Below are positions 19,114 through 26,762 of a DNA stretch of 39,663 nt, in pieces. Position 1 is the first letter of the stretch. Each line of letters begins with the position of its first letter. Origin of the DNA: Planktosalinus sp963977065. Its GTDB lineage: Bacteria; Bacteroidota; Bacteroidia; Flavobacteriales; Flavobacteriaceae. The stretch covers positions 1-39,663 of the forward strand of contig CAXBNF010000025.1 of NCBI GenBank assembly GCA_963977065.1. Direction: 5' to 3'. The position numbers and the translations under genes were made by a program. The notes below the pieces were generated by a model. It worked only from the letters and a program-made list of their open reading frames with translations, ran no database searches and had not been told where the DNA came from.

Positions 19114-19410
19114 ATGAAAAAACGGAACGCAGAAGAACTTTCAATTGGGGATGTACTTAAAGAATTTGTCCAATCAAACAAGCTGGATAAAGGACTCAAG
19201 CAAGTTCAGGTGGTGGATGCCTGGAATGGGTTAATGGGTCCTGCAATTGTAAAATATACCACAAACGTAAAGCTCGACCGTGAAAAATTGTATGTGCAAC
19301 TCAGCTCGAGTGTGCTAAGGGAGGAGTTATCTTATGGCAAACAAAAAATCATCAAACTGATGAATGAGGAGCTGGGTGAACAGATTATCAAAGAGCTTAT
19401 ACTGAGATAA
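19114..19410 (+). CDS. DUF721 (DciA-like) protein
   Basis: 98 residues, one DUF721 domain: LSIGDVLKEFVQSNKLDKGL, VVDAWNGLMGP, then SSSVLREELSYGKQKIIKLMNEELGEQIIKEL. DUF721 includes DciA, a loader of the replicative helicase in bacteria without DnaC or DnaI; Bacteroidota members are short like this one. Its place two genes after recF fits a replication role. Its start directly follows the preceding stop, so the two are probably translationally coupled. Confidence 0.8.
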   Translation: MKKRNAEELSIGDVLKEFVQSNKLDKGLKQVQVVDAWNGLMGPAIVKYTTNVKLDREKLYVQLSSSVLREELSYGKQKIIKLMNEELGEQIIKELILR

Positions 19411-19440
19411 AAAAAAGCCGCCTTTTTCAAAGCGGCTTTA
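19411..19440. terminator. Bidirectional terminator between DUF721 and ndk
   Basis: AAAGCCGC (19414-19421) pairs with GCGGCTTT (19432-19439) around a 10-base loop, with A's on the left and T's on the right. It lies between convergent genes. Confidence 0.8.
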
Positions 19441-19462
19441 TAGTATGTAAGGTTGTGTTTTA

Positions 19463-19882
19463 CTAAAACATTTCTCTTCCTGAAAAGTGAAAAGCACCTT
19501 CAATAGCAGCGTTTTCATCACTGTCACTTCCGTGCACTGCGTTTTCACCAATAGAAGCTGCATATAATTTTCTGATAGTTCCTTCAGCGGCATCTGCCGG
19601 GTTTGTAGCACCAATCAAGGTTCTGAAATCCTCTACTGCATTGTCTTTTTCAAGAATAGCAGCAACAATGGGTCCTCTTGTCATATATTCCACTAACTCC
19701 CCATAAAACGGGCGCTCGCTATGCACAGCATAAAACGCTTTTGCATCTGCCGTGGTCATGTGCGTCAATTTCATTGCCACAATGCGGAAACCTGCCTTAT
19801 TAATCATTTGTAAAATTGCGCCAATGTGTCCTTTTTCAACACTATCTGGCTTAAGCATAGTAAATGTTCTGTTTGTTGCCAT
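19463..19882 (-). CDS. ndk: Nucleoside diphosphate kinase
   Basis: 139 residues, the family length. It transfers gamma-phosphate between nucleoside triphosphates and diphosphates via a phospho-histidine. The active-site motif NAVHGSDS contains His117; the start MATNRTFTMLKPDSVEKGH is typical, as is the substrate loop region RPFYGELVEYMTRGP. The frame opens at 19918, but the ATG at 19882 is the family start and lies after the promoter. Confidence 0.95.
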   Translation of the reverse strand: MATNRTFTMLKPDSVEKGHIGAILQMINKAGFRIVAMKLTHMTTADAKAFYAVHSERPFYGELVEYMTRGPIVAAILEKDNAVEDFRTLIGATNPADAAEGTIRKLYAASIGENAVHGSDSDENAAIEGAFHFSGREMF

Positions 19883-19905
19883 TGTTTTCTTTTTAAATTT
19901 TTGCG

Positions 19906-19937
19906 CAAAAATAGGCATTTATAGTTGAATCTTACAA
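19906..19937 (-). promoter_or_regulatory. Bacteroidota-type promoter for ndk
   Basis: On the minus strand TTG (19935-19937), 21-base spacer, TATTTTTG (19906-19913), 23 bases before the ndk ATG. It supports the shorter ndk start. Confidence 0.55.
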
Positions 19938-20041
19938 GGAAAATAGGGCGTGTTTTTGGAAATATTTTACTGAACTCCCTTTAATTTTGATGATTGGTAA
20001 TTTTTATGCCTTTGCATAGTTTTATTAAAAAATGAACGTTC

Positions 20042-20118
20042 ATCTGCAGGTATCTGCGCAATCTGCCGGAGAAAATTACTCAGGTGTTTGCCCGCAGATT
20101 TCGCTGATTTTCGCAGAA
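20042..20118. repeat. Degenerate ATCTGCG inverted-repeat element
   Basis: The 347-base gap between ndk and the next gene holds a cluster of ATCTGCR words: ATCTGCAGGTATCTGCGCA and ATCTGCCGG on the left (20042-20069), and their inverted relatives CCCGCAGATTTCGC and TTTTCGCAG on the right (20090-20116). The two arms can pair imperfectly. Similar ATCTGCG-rich intergenic patches are frequent in Bacteroidota genomes. No ORF is evident here. Confidence 0.45.
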
Positions 20119-20265
20119 AGCTCTTTAAAATTATTAAGTAATAGGAAGTACAAACCAGTATTCATACCCTACTTTATTTAAAAAAATATGCCACAGTTTA
20201 AACAGTCGCTGATTTTATGTTTTTTTTTATATCTTTCTCAATAATTAACATAAAACCAACACATT

Positions 20266-20769
20266 ATGAAAAATCAATCAAAAGTATTTGTGATTTTTTT
20301 ACTTCTCATTTTTATGGCTTCCTGCAACAACAATCCCTGCCCAGAGCCGGAAGCACATGCTAAAGAAATCATAGACAAGGAACAGCTCAAGGCAGAAATT
20401 GAAGAACTATTTGTTAAAACACAGAGTCTTATGAGTGAAAATGATGTTGAAGGTCTGGTTCAAAGGTTTACTGCAGACGGAAAACTCAAGCTTCCTCAGT
20501 CACCACTCATTCAAGGTCATGACGCTTTGCGTGAAAACTATAAAACCACTACCCAACTGGAAGATTTTAAAATCGACATCAAAACGCTGGATGTAGAAAT
20601 CAGTGAAGCCGGTGATATGGCATCGGTGGTGGGTGAGTTTACAGTTTCATTCAACACACCACAAGGAACGGTACAGGACAATGGGGTAACTTTACTTACA
20701 TTGAAAAGAATAGACAACAGTTGGAAAATTGCTGCAGAAGTACTGAGCTCAATGCCACAAGACATGTAG
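20266..20769 (+). CDS. NTF2-like (SnoaL/DUF4440-type) lipoprotein
   Basis: 167 residues. Lipobox MASC with Cys20, then an acidic linker and an NTF2-like cone fold (~45-165): an N-terminal helix LKAEIEELFVKTQSLMSENDVEGLVQRF, FTADGKLKLPQ, and the C-terminal strands GVTLLTLKRIDNSWKIAAEVL. Such proteins bind small molecules or act as esterases/isomerases; here the function is unknown. It is convergent with the DUF2207 gene, whose stop is 3 bases away. Confidence 0.75.
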   Translation: MKNQSKVFVIFLLLIFMASCNNNPCPEPEAHAKEIIDKEQLKAEIEELFVKTQSLMSENDVEGLVQRFTADGKLKLPQSPLIQGHDALRENYKTTTQLEDFKIDIKTLDVEISEAGDMASVVGEFTVSFNTPQGTVQDNGVTLLTLKRIDNSWKIAAEVLSSMPQDM

Positions 20770-20771
20770 GA

Positions 20772-22460
20772 TTACCAGCCGCCACCGCCGCCACCGCCGC
20801 CACCGCCGCCGGAGGAACCTCCTCCTCCACTACCCGACGAACTCCCGGGAGGTGTGGATGCAGAAGATATGGCAGAGGAAAAGCTTCTTCCCATATCACT
20901 GCTAAATTTTGCCGGTGAAAATGCCATACCGGCTGCGGCTCCTGTGTACCAGGATGGGTTGTAGCTTTTGGTTTCTTGAAGCGATTTAGCCAACGAATTT
21001 TCAAATTTCTTACCCCATTGGTTTTCAACTCCCAGTGCAATGGCATAAGGCAACAATGCTTCAAATCGCTCAACGGTCATCTCAGGTTCGTGCAGGCTAT
21101 CCAATTGTTTTTGTTCGGCGACAGAAAGGTACATTTTAAAGCCTTCAATATCATCCATTATCTTTCTTCCTAAAACAGTGGGCGCTTTAATTAAATATGT
21201 GAAAATGGCTACCAAAATAACCAAAAGTATCATCAACAAAATGGGTATTGCCGGTGAGGGTGACAAAATAAATGCAAGCACTACCAGTATAACTGATGCT
21301 AAAATTCCTTTGCCTAAGTGATTGTAATTAAAACTAAAATAGGTGGGCTTTAATTTTTTCTTGATGCTTTTATAGGTATTTGTGCGTCCTTTTGAAAATT
21401 TACTGTGGTTTTTATTATCCAAATCAATTATTTTATGACTTGCAAACAAAGCCTTAGACAGTGCAATTTCTTCATCAGAGAGCATGGAATACTCCTCTGT
21501 TATTCTTTTGAGGGAATATTTTTTCTTATCGTAAGTTATTTTGATGTGTCCTTTAACCGCCATATTTACAATCGCTGAAGAAACCGCTATTTGTGTTAGT
21601 CTAAGTCTCTGTAATACAGCACAATCAGCCGGGCTAAAACCTTCCGGCGGGTCAAACTGGGGAAATATGGTTCCTTTTGGCGGATCGACTCCCACTTTTT
21701 TCCAGGCACGGTAATACACTAAGAAAACAAACAACAATCCCCCTAATGAAAACAACACGTGAAAATTACTTTTGAAAAAGTACATCCATTTTTCTGCCGT
21801 GGTGGGTTCATCTACGATGCCTTTGGGCCAGGCAACAGCAAAGGTAAGTTGCTCTCTGGGGTTTAAAGCACGGGTGGTTTCAATCTTTAAACGGTTTTCA
21901 CCGGAAACCAATTCACAATCACAAGTGGTACTTCCTTGAACACCTGTAAATGCATCGAGTTGTATCACTTCTGCACTTTCAGGCAATTCAACTAAAACAG
22001 TTGCTTTTTCAATGGTGAATGCCCAATCACCACCAATGGCATTAAAATACAACTCATCATAGTCTTCAAAAAAACCAATCTGTCTTGTTGTTTTATAAAT
22101 TAACGAATAAGTGTAAGTGCCCGGTGATAAAAAGGTCATTTTATCACCAATATAGACGACGATTCCGTTGTTTTGTTTTTCGGTAAAAAAGGGTTCTTTG
22201 TTTCCATCTCTCAACACGTCAACTACTTCAAAATCAACGTTGAAACGTGTTCCCAATTTGTCTTTGTACTTAGTGGGAAAAGTTCTGAAAATACCTCGTT
22301 TGATTTGATTGCCTTCTGCATAGACTGTAATGTCTTCCCTTACCAATAAATCACCCGATTCTTCTACTTTGATATGAGAATCGTAAGAAATAATACGCTC
22401 TTGCGAAAAAGTGATTGTTACGCAAAAAAGTGTGACAAAAAAAGTTATAAAATACTTCAT
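20772..22460 (-). CDS. DUF2207 membrane protein with Gly-rich tail
   Basis: 562 residues. Signal peptide to about residue 20 (TITFSQ), then an extracytosolic DUF2207 beta domain (~20-220: RIISYDSHIKVEESGDLLV). One helix (~230-250) leads to a cytosolic region, followed by two close helices (~385-430) and a C-terminal soluble part. The last ~30 residues are almost only Gly and Ser, encoded by GC-rich CCGCCA repeats that stand out from the AT-rich surroundings. DUF2207 proteins commonly accompany LemA, as here (6 bases between genes), suggesting a shared membrane function that is not defined. Confidence 0.85.
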   Translation of the reverse strand: MKYFITFFVTLFCVTITFSQERIISYDSHIKVEESGDLLVREDITVYAEGNQIKRGIFRTFPTKYKDKLGTRFNVDFEVVDVLRDGNKEPFFTEKQNNGIVVYIGDKMTFLSPGTYTYSLIYKTTRQIGFFEDYDELYFNAIGGDWAFTIEKATVLVELPESAEVIQLDAFTGVQGSTTCDCELVSGENRLKIETTRALNPREQLTFAVAWPKGIVDEPTTAEKWMYFFKSNFHVLFSLGGLLFVFLVYYRAWKKVGVDPPKGTIFPQFDPPEGFSPADCAVLQRLRLTQIAVSSAIVNMAVKGHIKITYDKKKYSLKRITEEYSMLSDEEIALSKALFASHKIIDLDNKNHSKFSKGRTNTYKSIKKKLKPTYFSFNYNHLGKGILASVILVVLAFILSPSPAIPILLMILLVILVAIFTYLIKAPTVLGRKIMDDIEGFKMYLSVAEQKQLDSLHEPEMTVERFEALLPYAIALGVENQWGKKFENSLAKSLQETKSYNPSWYTGAAAGMAFSPAKFSSDMGRSFSSAISSASTPPGSSSGSGGGGSSGGGGGGGGGGGW

Positions 22461-22466
22461 AAGGAT

Positions 22467-23015
22467 TTAGAAATTAACTTGTGGCGCTTCTCTTTCTGTT
22501 TCGTTTTTAATATCAAAAAAGTCTTTTTGAGTATGATTGGCAGCTTTTGCAACAAACATAGAGGGAAACTGCTCAATGAGAATGTTGTAATTTCTCACGC
22601 TTCCGTTATAATATCTTCTTGCGCGTTGAAGGTCATTCTCTACTGCCGAAAGATCCCGCTGCAACTCGAGAAAATTCTGGTTTGCTTTCAGTTCGGGATA
22701 ATTTTCGACAACTACAAACAGATTTCCCAATGCTTTTGAGAGGCCCACTTCTGCCGCTTCCTGGTCTTTGACGTTGTTTGCTTCAATTCCTTGTGCACGC
22801 AGTTGTGTGATACTTTCAAAAAGGTTCTTTTCGTGCGTGGCATAACCTTGCACCACTTTTACAATATTGGGTATGAGGTCATGACGTTTTTGAAGTTGTA
22901 CATCGATACCGCTCCAGGCCTCGTTTAGCATGTTTCGCAACTTGATGAGTGTGTTATAGATATATACAAAATAAACAATGGTGAGGATGACTAAGGATAT
23001 GATAACAAGGGTCAT
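22467..23015 (-). CDS. LemA family protein
   Basis: 182 residues. One N-terminal membrane helix (~3-24) followed by the helical LemA domain: NMLNEAWSGIDVQLQKRHDL, ENYPELKANQNFLELQRDL, and ARRYYNGSVRNYNILIEQFPS. LemA proteins are membrane-anchored coiled-coil proteins of unknown biochemical role. First gene of the LemA/DUF2207 operon. Confidence 0.92.
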   Translation of the reverse strand: MTLVIISLVILTIVYFVYIYNTLIKLRNMLNEAWSGIDVQLQKRHDLIPNIVKVVQGYATHEKNLFESITQLRAQGIEANNVKDQEAAEVGLSKALGNLFVVVENYPELKANQNFLELQRDLSAVENDLQRARRYYNGSVRNYNILIEQFPSMFVAKAANHTQKDFFDIKNETEREAPQVNF

Positions 23016-23447
23016 AAAATTGTTTCTATTTAATTACAGTTTAAAGGTATATAAATTTTTATTATTTCCAATGCATTGGTTACTCATGGCGCTTTTGGAA
23101 AGTATACTTTTTTCTATGAGTATTTTTTTATGATTGGTACTTTTAGACATATCGCCTATACTGAATATAGAGAAGATAGTTTTAATGGGTTTGCAGTATT
23201 TTGAATATGGCACGGGTCTGTTGAAGTCGTTTAAACAGCATACTAAGTTTGGCACTAAAATGGATTTAAAATTGGGATTTATATTACTATTGAAAATAGT
23301 GTGTTGAATACCGAAGTGAACGTTTGCCCCCTACACCTCTCTATCACTAACTTTTTACCTCAAAAGTCCCTATTAATCGCTCCGCTTTCTTTTTTCGTTT
23401 TCGTGTTTTATGAGGTTTCAATGAAAACGTCTCGAAAGGCTATTGCT
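23016..23447. other. Intergenic stretch without a convincing gene
   Basis: A 432-base gap between lemA and the zinc-ribbon gene. Short open frames of 60-73 codons exist on both strands, but they show no domain, signal or conserved start. No RNA gene or terminator is evident. Confidence 0.5.
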
Positions 23448-23804
23448 TTATTCTATTTTTCTTACGATAAGGATTTCGTCGTCTGAAAACTCCATCCATG
23501 CGAGGTCATAAACATACTGAAACATTTTTCCCTTGCTGTTGATGTGAAAGTGGGTATGGTATTTAAAGCGAAACTTTTTTTGTTCGAGCAGTGTGCGGTA
23601 GATTTTGGTTTGTGTTTTGTTTTTTCCGAGGAGTTCAAGTAGGATACCGTGATTGCGCATAAGGTATTCATTGATTTGTACTGCTGCTTTGCCGGAAGCT
23701 TTTCTCAGGTTTGTATGGTAGTAATTTTTACAGCGCACGGTACAGAATAATTTATCTGATCTACCGCGCAGGGGTTTCTTACATATTTTACATTTTCTAC
23801 TCAT
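23448..23804 (-). CDS. Small zinc-ribbon-like protein next to the recombinase
   Basis: 118 residues. The N-terminal MSRKCKICKKPLRGRSDKLFC-type knuckle has Cys5, Cys8, Cys21 and Cys25 (CxxC and CxxxC), a likely zinc site resembling treble-clef or ribbon domains. The C-terminal part is basic and mixed alpha/beta (NEYLMRNHGILLELLGKN, FRFKYHTHFHINSKGKMFQYVYDLAW). It is divergent from the recombinase, sharing a ~200-base region that contains a 14-bp tandem repeat. I do not recognise a function; a DNA- or RNA-binding helper or regulator is possible. Confidence 0.7.
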   Translation of the reverse strand: MSRKCKICKKPLRGRSDKLFCTVRCKNYYHTNLRKASGKAAVQINEYLMRNHGILLELLGKNKTQTKIYRTLLEQKKFRFKYHTHFHINSKGKMFQYVYDLAWMEFSDDEILIVRKIE

Positions 23805-23820
23805 TAGAAATCCTAGTTAA

Positions 23821-23889
23821 GCTGCAAATGTTGAGTTGCAAATGTTGAATTGCAAGTTTTTAGTTACAAATTTTGAGTTACAAATATAG
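23821..23889. repeat. 14-bp tandem repeat, five copies
   Basis: Five consecutive units of period 14: GCTGCAAATGTTGA, GTTGCAAATGTTGA, ATTGCAAGTTTTTA, GTTACAAATTTTGA, and a shortened GTTACAAATATAG. It begins 17 bases before the zinc-ribbon start codon (on the far side of its ATG) and ends about 120 bases before the recombinase start. The position suggests a multi-site operator or simple slippage repeat. Confidence 0.75.
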
Positions 23890-24007
23890 TGTATTCGTTT
23901 AAAACGGATAAAAACATGTAAATACGTTTGTAAATGTTTAAAATCGGCTAGTGGGTGTTTTTTTTATTAGTTTTGAGTAAACCTTTTTTTAAAATTGTTT
24001 TATTAGT

Positions 24008-25126
24008 ATGGATGATTCTGTTATTGTTATGTATTTACCCCGCAAAAATGCCGGGCGTATCAAGTTTATGATTCCTTTTCTTATGAAGGAGGAACGCGCT
24101 TCTTTTAAGCAACTTAACGGTTCTTTTTATCACCCTACTCAGCGTTTGTGGAGTCTTCCCAATACAGAGGAGCATAAAAAGCGTGTAAAGAATTTATTTG
24201 GTAAAAAGCTAAAGGCTGTGGAGCAGCACGCACCTCCACAAGTGCCCAAAGTTGAAGTTACAGAGGCTATACAGCTGGAGCTGGACAGGCATTATCAAAA
24301 AATGAAACTTAAGAATTACAGTGTTTCCACCATAAGAAGTTACCAAACCAACCTCGAGCAGTTTTTTGGGTATTTTAAGAACAGTGATTTGGCCACGCTC
24401 ACCAAAGAGCAGATTGAGGGTTTTATTTATGAGTTGGTACAGAAATACAAAATAAGTGAGCAGAAGCAGAATATGATGATTAATGCCATCAAGAGTTATT
24501 ATGAGCATACACTTGGGCAGCCACGGGAGTATTACACAATCACACGGCCCAAGCGCAGCAGTGACCTGCCTGATACTTTGAGTGAAGAAGAAGTGCTTGC
24601 TATTATCAATTCGCCAAAGAACATCAAGCACAAGGCTATACTTCATACAATTTACAGTGCGGGTTTGCGCATTGGTGAGGTGATCAGGTTGCGGGTGAAG
24701 GATGTCCGGTCTGACGATGGGTTTTTATTTGTAAAGGATTCTAAAGGTAAGAAGGACCGTCATACAGTTTTAAGTCCCTTGTTATTGGATTTGTTGCGAA
24801 ACTATTACAAGGTACACAAGCCTTCATACTGGTTGTTTGAGGGGCAGGACGGCGGGCAGTATTCAAAAACAAGCATACAGCAGATTTACCGTAAGGCAGT
24901 AAAAGAAACAGGTTCAAACCCCTGGAGCACGCCACACACCTTGCGTCACAGTTTTGCAACGCATTTGATGCAGCGGGGTGTAAATATTAGGTATATACAG
25001 ACGGCTTTGGGGCACAGGAGTACCAAAACAACAGAGGTTTACACGCGTGTTTTGAGTATAAACAGTAAAACTTTAAAAAGTCCTTTGGATGTTATTATGG
25101 AAAATGGTACTTTCGGTAAAAAATAA
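24008..25126 (+). CDS. Tyrosine recombinase of the cassette array (integron-integrase-like, non-IntI)
   Basis: 372 residues. An extra N-terminal domain (~1-75, ending near RLWSLPNTEEHKKRV) precedes a SAM-like core-binding domain (~85-170) and the catalytic domain (~185-365). All catalytic residues are present: Arg221 (GLRIGEV), Lys246 (SKGKKDR), His310 and Arg313 (HTLRHSF), His336 (LGHRS) and nucleophile Tyr345 (EVYTRV). The C-terminus LKSPLD resembles that of integron integrases. Only ~59 residues separate the KGKKDR motif from HxxR, as in XerC/D; the additional IntI insertion in this interval is absent. It lies directly upstream of, and in the same direction as, twelve cassettes, and is the only recombinase seen, so it is the likely enzyme of the array. 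Partner and site specificity are inferred. Confidence 0.9.
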   Translation: MDDSVIVMYLPRKNAGRIKFMIPFLMKEERASFKQLNGSFYHPTQRLWSLPNTEEHKKRVKNLFGKKLKAVEQHAPPQVPKVEVTEAIQLELDRHYQKMKLKNYSVSTIRSYQTNLEQFFGYFKNSDLATLTKEQIEGFIYELVQKYKISEQKQNMMINAIKSYYEHTLGQPREYYTITRPKRSSDLPDTLSEEEVLAIINSPKNIKHKAILHTIYSAGLRIGEVIRLRVKDVRSDDGFLFVKDSKGKKDRHTVLSPLLLDLLRNYYKVHKPSYWLFEGQDGGQYSKTSIQQIYRKAVKETGSNPWSTPHTLRHSFATHLMQRGVNIRYIQTALGHRSTKTTEVYTRVLSINSKTLKSPLDVIMENGTFGKK

Positions 25127-25203
25127 CGTCTGGGCATGGTGTACAAATGCGATATATCAACAATAAAACCCCAAGTCATGGCGTATATACTAATGTTGGC
25201 AAC
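25125..25203 (+). other. attI-like site after the recombinase gene
   Basis: The recombination point of the first cassette (GTTGGCAAC, 25195-25203) is preceded by GTATATACTAAT, resembling the right arm of the attC-like sites, but a matching left arm is not evident. Instead there are two direct repeats CATGGYGTA (25135-25143 and 25177-25185). Direct repeats rather than a long hairpin are what classical attI sites carry. The site begins at the recombinase stop codon. It might alternatively be a decayed attC. Confidence 0.55.
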
Positions 25204-25234
25204 AATATTCAGAAAAATTTGCGATTGATTCATA

Positions 25235-25256
25235 TTTGGTGTAAATTTACATCAAA
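25235..25256. promoter_or_regulatory. Palindromic operator of the toxin-antitoxin cassette
   Basis: A perfect 12-base palindrome TGTAAATTTACA (25240-25251) extends to a 22-base near-palindrome with one mismatched pair. It lies 11 bases before the antitoxin ATG. Ribbon-helix-helix antitoxins typically bind such operators to repress their own operon. Confidence 0.6.
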
Positions 25257-25266
25257 ATTTAATATT

Positions 25267-25506
25267 ATGGCTAGACAAAGTATATCATTTACAAAGCCAA
25301 ATGATGAGTGGCTGAAAAATCAAGTTGACAATAAAGAATATTCTAGTAAAAGTGAATTAGTTAACGATTTAATTAGACAAGCAAGAAGTCAACAAGTTCA
25401 AATTGATTGGATTAGAACTAAGCTCGAAAAAGCTGAAAATAGCGGATTTACTTCTGATAGTAAAGCGCAAATTCTTAGGCAATCAAAGGACTTACTCAAT
25501 GGCTGA
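25267..25506 (+). CDS. Type II antitoxin, ParD-like (ribbon-helix-helix)
   Basis: 79 residues. The N-terminal strand QSISFTKPNDEWLK and following helices (YSSKSELVNDLIRQA) match ParD/CopG-type ribbon-helix-helix proteins; the C-terminal helix (~45-78) would wrap the toxin. The frame opens upstream at 25147, but the ATG at 25267 follows the palindromic operator and gives the family length. It overlaps the toxin gene by 8 bases. First ORF of cassette 1; TA pairs in cassettes are known to stabilise large integrons. Confidence 0.85.
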   Translation: MARQSISFTKPNDEWLKNQVDNKEYSSKSELVNDLIRQARSQQVQIDWIRTKLEKAENSGFTSDSKAQILRQSKDLLNG

Positions 25507-25786
25507 ATTTAGAATCAGCAACACTGCGAGAGAGGACTTAATTCGAATTCATCACTACGGAGTTAAAAAATTCGGAATTACTCAAGCGGATAAATACTTT
25601 AACTCTTTTTTTGAATATTTTGAGATAATTGCACAAAGACCCTTTTCCTTTGAGTCAGTTGATTATATAAAAAAAGGGTATAGACGTTGCGTATGTGGAT
25701 CTGACAGTATTTTCTATAAAGTGAATGAGGATGTTGTAGAAATAATGGCAATTATTGGAAAACAAGATTTGGATAATATTCTTTAA
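25499..25786 (+). CDS. Type II toxin, RelE/ParE family
   Basis: 95 residues. The small RelE/ParE fold is recognisable: MAEFRISNTAREDLIRIHHYGVK-type first strand and helices, then RPFSFESVDYIKKGYRRCVCGSDSIFYKV and a final strand EIMAIIGKQDL. ParE toxins poison DNA gyrase; RelE relatives cleave mRNA. With a ParD-like partner, ParE is more likely. The start at 25499 overlaps the antitoxin stop. The frame opens upstream at 25403, but this is internal to the antitoxin gene. Confidence 0.87.
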   Translation: MAEFRISNTAREDLIRIHHYGVKKFGITQADKYFNSFFEYFEIIAQRPFSFESVDYIKKGYRRCVCGSDSIFYKVNEDVVEIMAIIGKQDLDNIL

Positions 25787-25793
25787 AAATACA

Positions 25794-25931
25794 GTTGCCA
25801 ACACCGTGTATATTTAATTGCTAGTCAAGTGATTACTCGGAAAATGATATCGATTAACCTGTGGTTCGTTTTCTTTTACTAAATTAGTGTTAAACCAACG
25901 CAACTAAACATACACGAACACGTTGTGCGTA
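25794..25931 (+). repeat. attC-like site 1
   Basis: Left border GTTGCCAAC (25794-25802) pairs with the start of cassette 1 (25195). The right border GTTGTGCGTA (25922-25931) opens cassette 2. Arms CGTGTAT...TTGC and GCAA...ATACACG fold, with A/C oppositions at the two conserved positions. Nearly identical in body to sites 2 and 8. Confidence 0.85.
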
Positions 25932-25949
25932 ATTTGAGAAAAATCGAGA

Positions 25950-26762
25950 ATGAAGAAAAAAGACAAGACTAAAAAGAAAAAAAAGGACAAAGAAAAAGTT
26001 TATCACATTGAGAACTTGACTATTATTTCCGAGCCTAAACATATTACGGAAATTTCAGAAAAAACCAGAGTTTCAGTCTATTATCTGAATAGTCTTTTAA
26101 GTCACGAACAAATATATTTAGCACTCAAAAAGGAGATAAATTCAAAATATCAAGTACTCGCCGAAAAATATCTCGCAGAATTTGACGAATTAGAAGATAA
26201 ATTATATTTCAAAAATGATAAGGCTAATCCATTGCACGGACAAAAGCTTACGGAAGTTTTGAAAAAGTATATAATACTCAAAGAAAAAATTGACGAACTT
26301 CAATTAAAAATGATTGAAGAAATGGTCTCTATTGCTGTGACAAGTATTGACAGCTTACTTACAAGCAGAAATCTTGAAAAATATTCAATGGAAGTCAGAG
26401 TATCACTTTTAAGTAATCTTGCTTTTACTCATTCGCATAAGGAAGATAAGTTGGACACCTACCTTTTTCTTGAAGACGACCAAAAATATGACACAAGTAT
26501 AGACTTTGACAATTACGACCGATTAAAAGTTAGAAATTATGAATATTTACTGAGAAGAAATAGAAAGAATTTAAGCTATATTTTTAATAAACTGACAACT
26601 ATAATTTTTCAAGTCGACGAGGAGAAAAAAAAGAAAGAATTGGAGGAATTAAACAAAAAGCAATTTAGTTTTAATAAGCAAGTAACAATAATAACTTGGA
26701 TAGTTGGAATTGCAACTTTGTGTATGCTAGCTCTTGCATTTATTGAATATTTTAGCGAATAA
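25950..26762 (+). CDS. Unknown protein with Lys-rich N-terminus and C-terminal membrane anchor
   Basis: 270 residues, only ORF of cassette 2, starting 28 bases after GTT. The first ~17 residues are almost all Lys and Asp. The centre is predicted helical (EKYLAEFDELEDKLYFKND, VLKKYIILKEKIDELQLKMIEEM). A charged coiled-coil near 215-240 (EEKKKKELEELNKKQ) leads to one C-terminal membrane helix (~246-267, ITWIVGIATLCMLALAF). This tail-anchored layout would place most of the protein in the cytosol. No family recognised. Confidence 0.75.
   Translation: MKKKDKTKKKKKDKEKVYHIENLTIISEPKHITEISEKTRVSVYYLNSLLSHEQIYLALKKEINSKYQVLAEKYLAEFDELEDKLYFKNDKANPLHGQKLTEVLKKYIILKEKIDELQLKMIEEMVSIAVTSIDSLLTSRNLEKYSMEVRVSLLSNLAFTHSHKEDKLDTYLFLEDDQKYDTSIDFDNYDRLKVRNYEYLLRRNRKNLSYIFNKLTTIIFQVDEEKKKKELEELNKKQFSFNKQVTIITWIVGIATLCMLALAFIEYFSE

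Noticed and set aside
20721..21073. ORFs overlapping the Gly-rich tail of the DUF2207 gene
   Set aside because: They arise from the GC-rich Gly/Ser codon repeat read in other frames.
23034..23255. 73-codon minus-strand ORF upstream of lemA
   Set aside because: No domain, signal or coding-like features. It lies in a gap likely used for regulation.
25147..25266. 40-residue N-terminal extension of the antitoxin
   Set aside because: It would start inside the attI-like site and read through the operator. The ATG at 25267 gives the family length.
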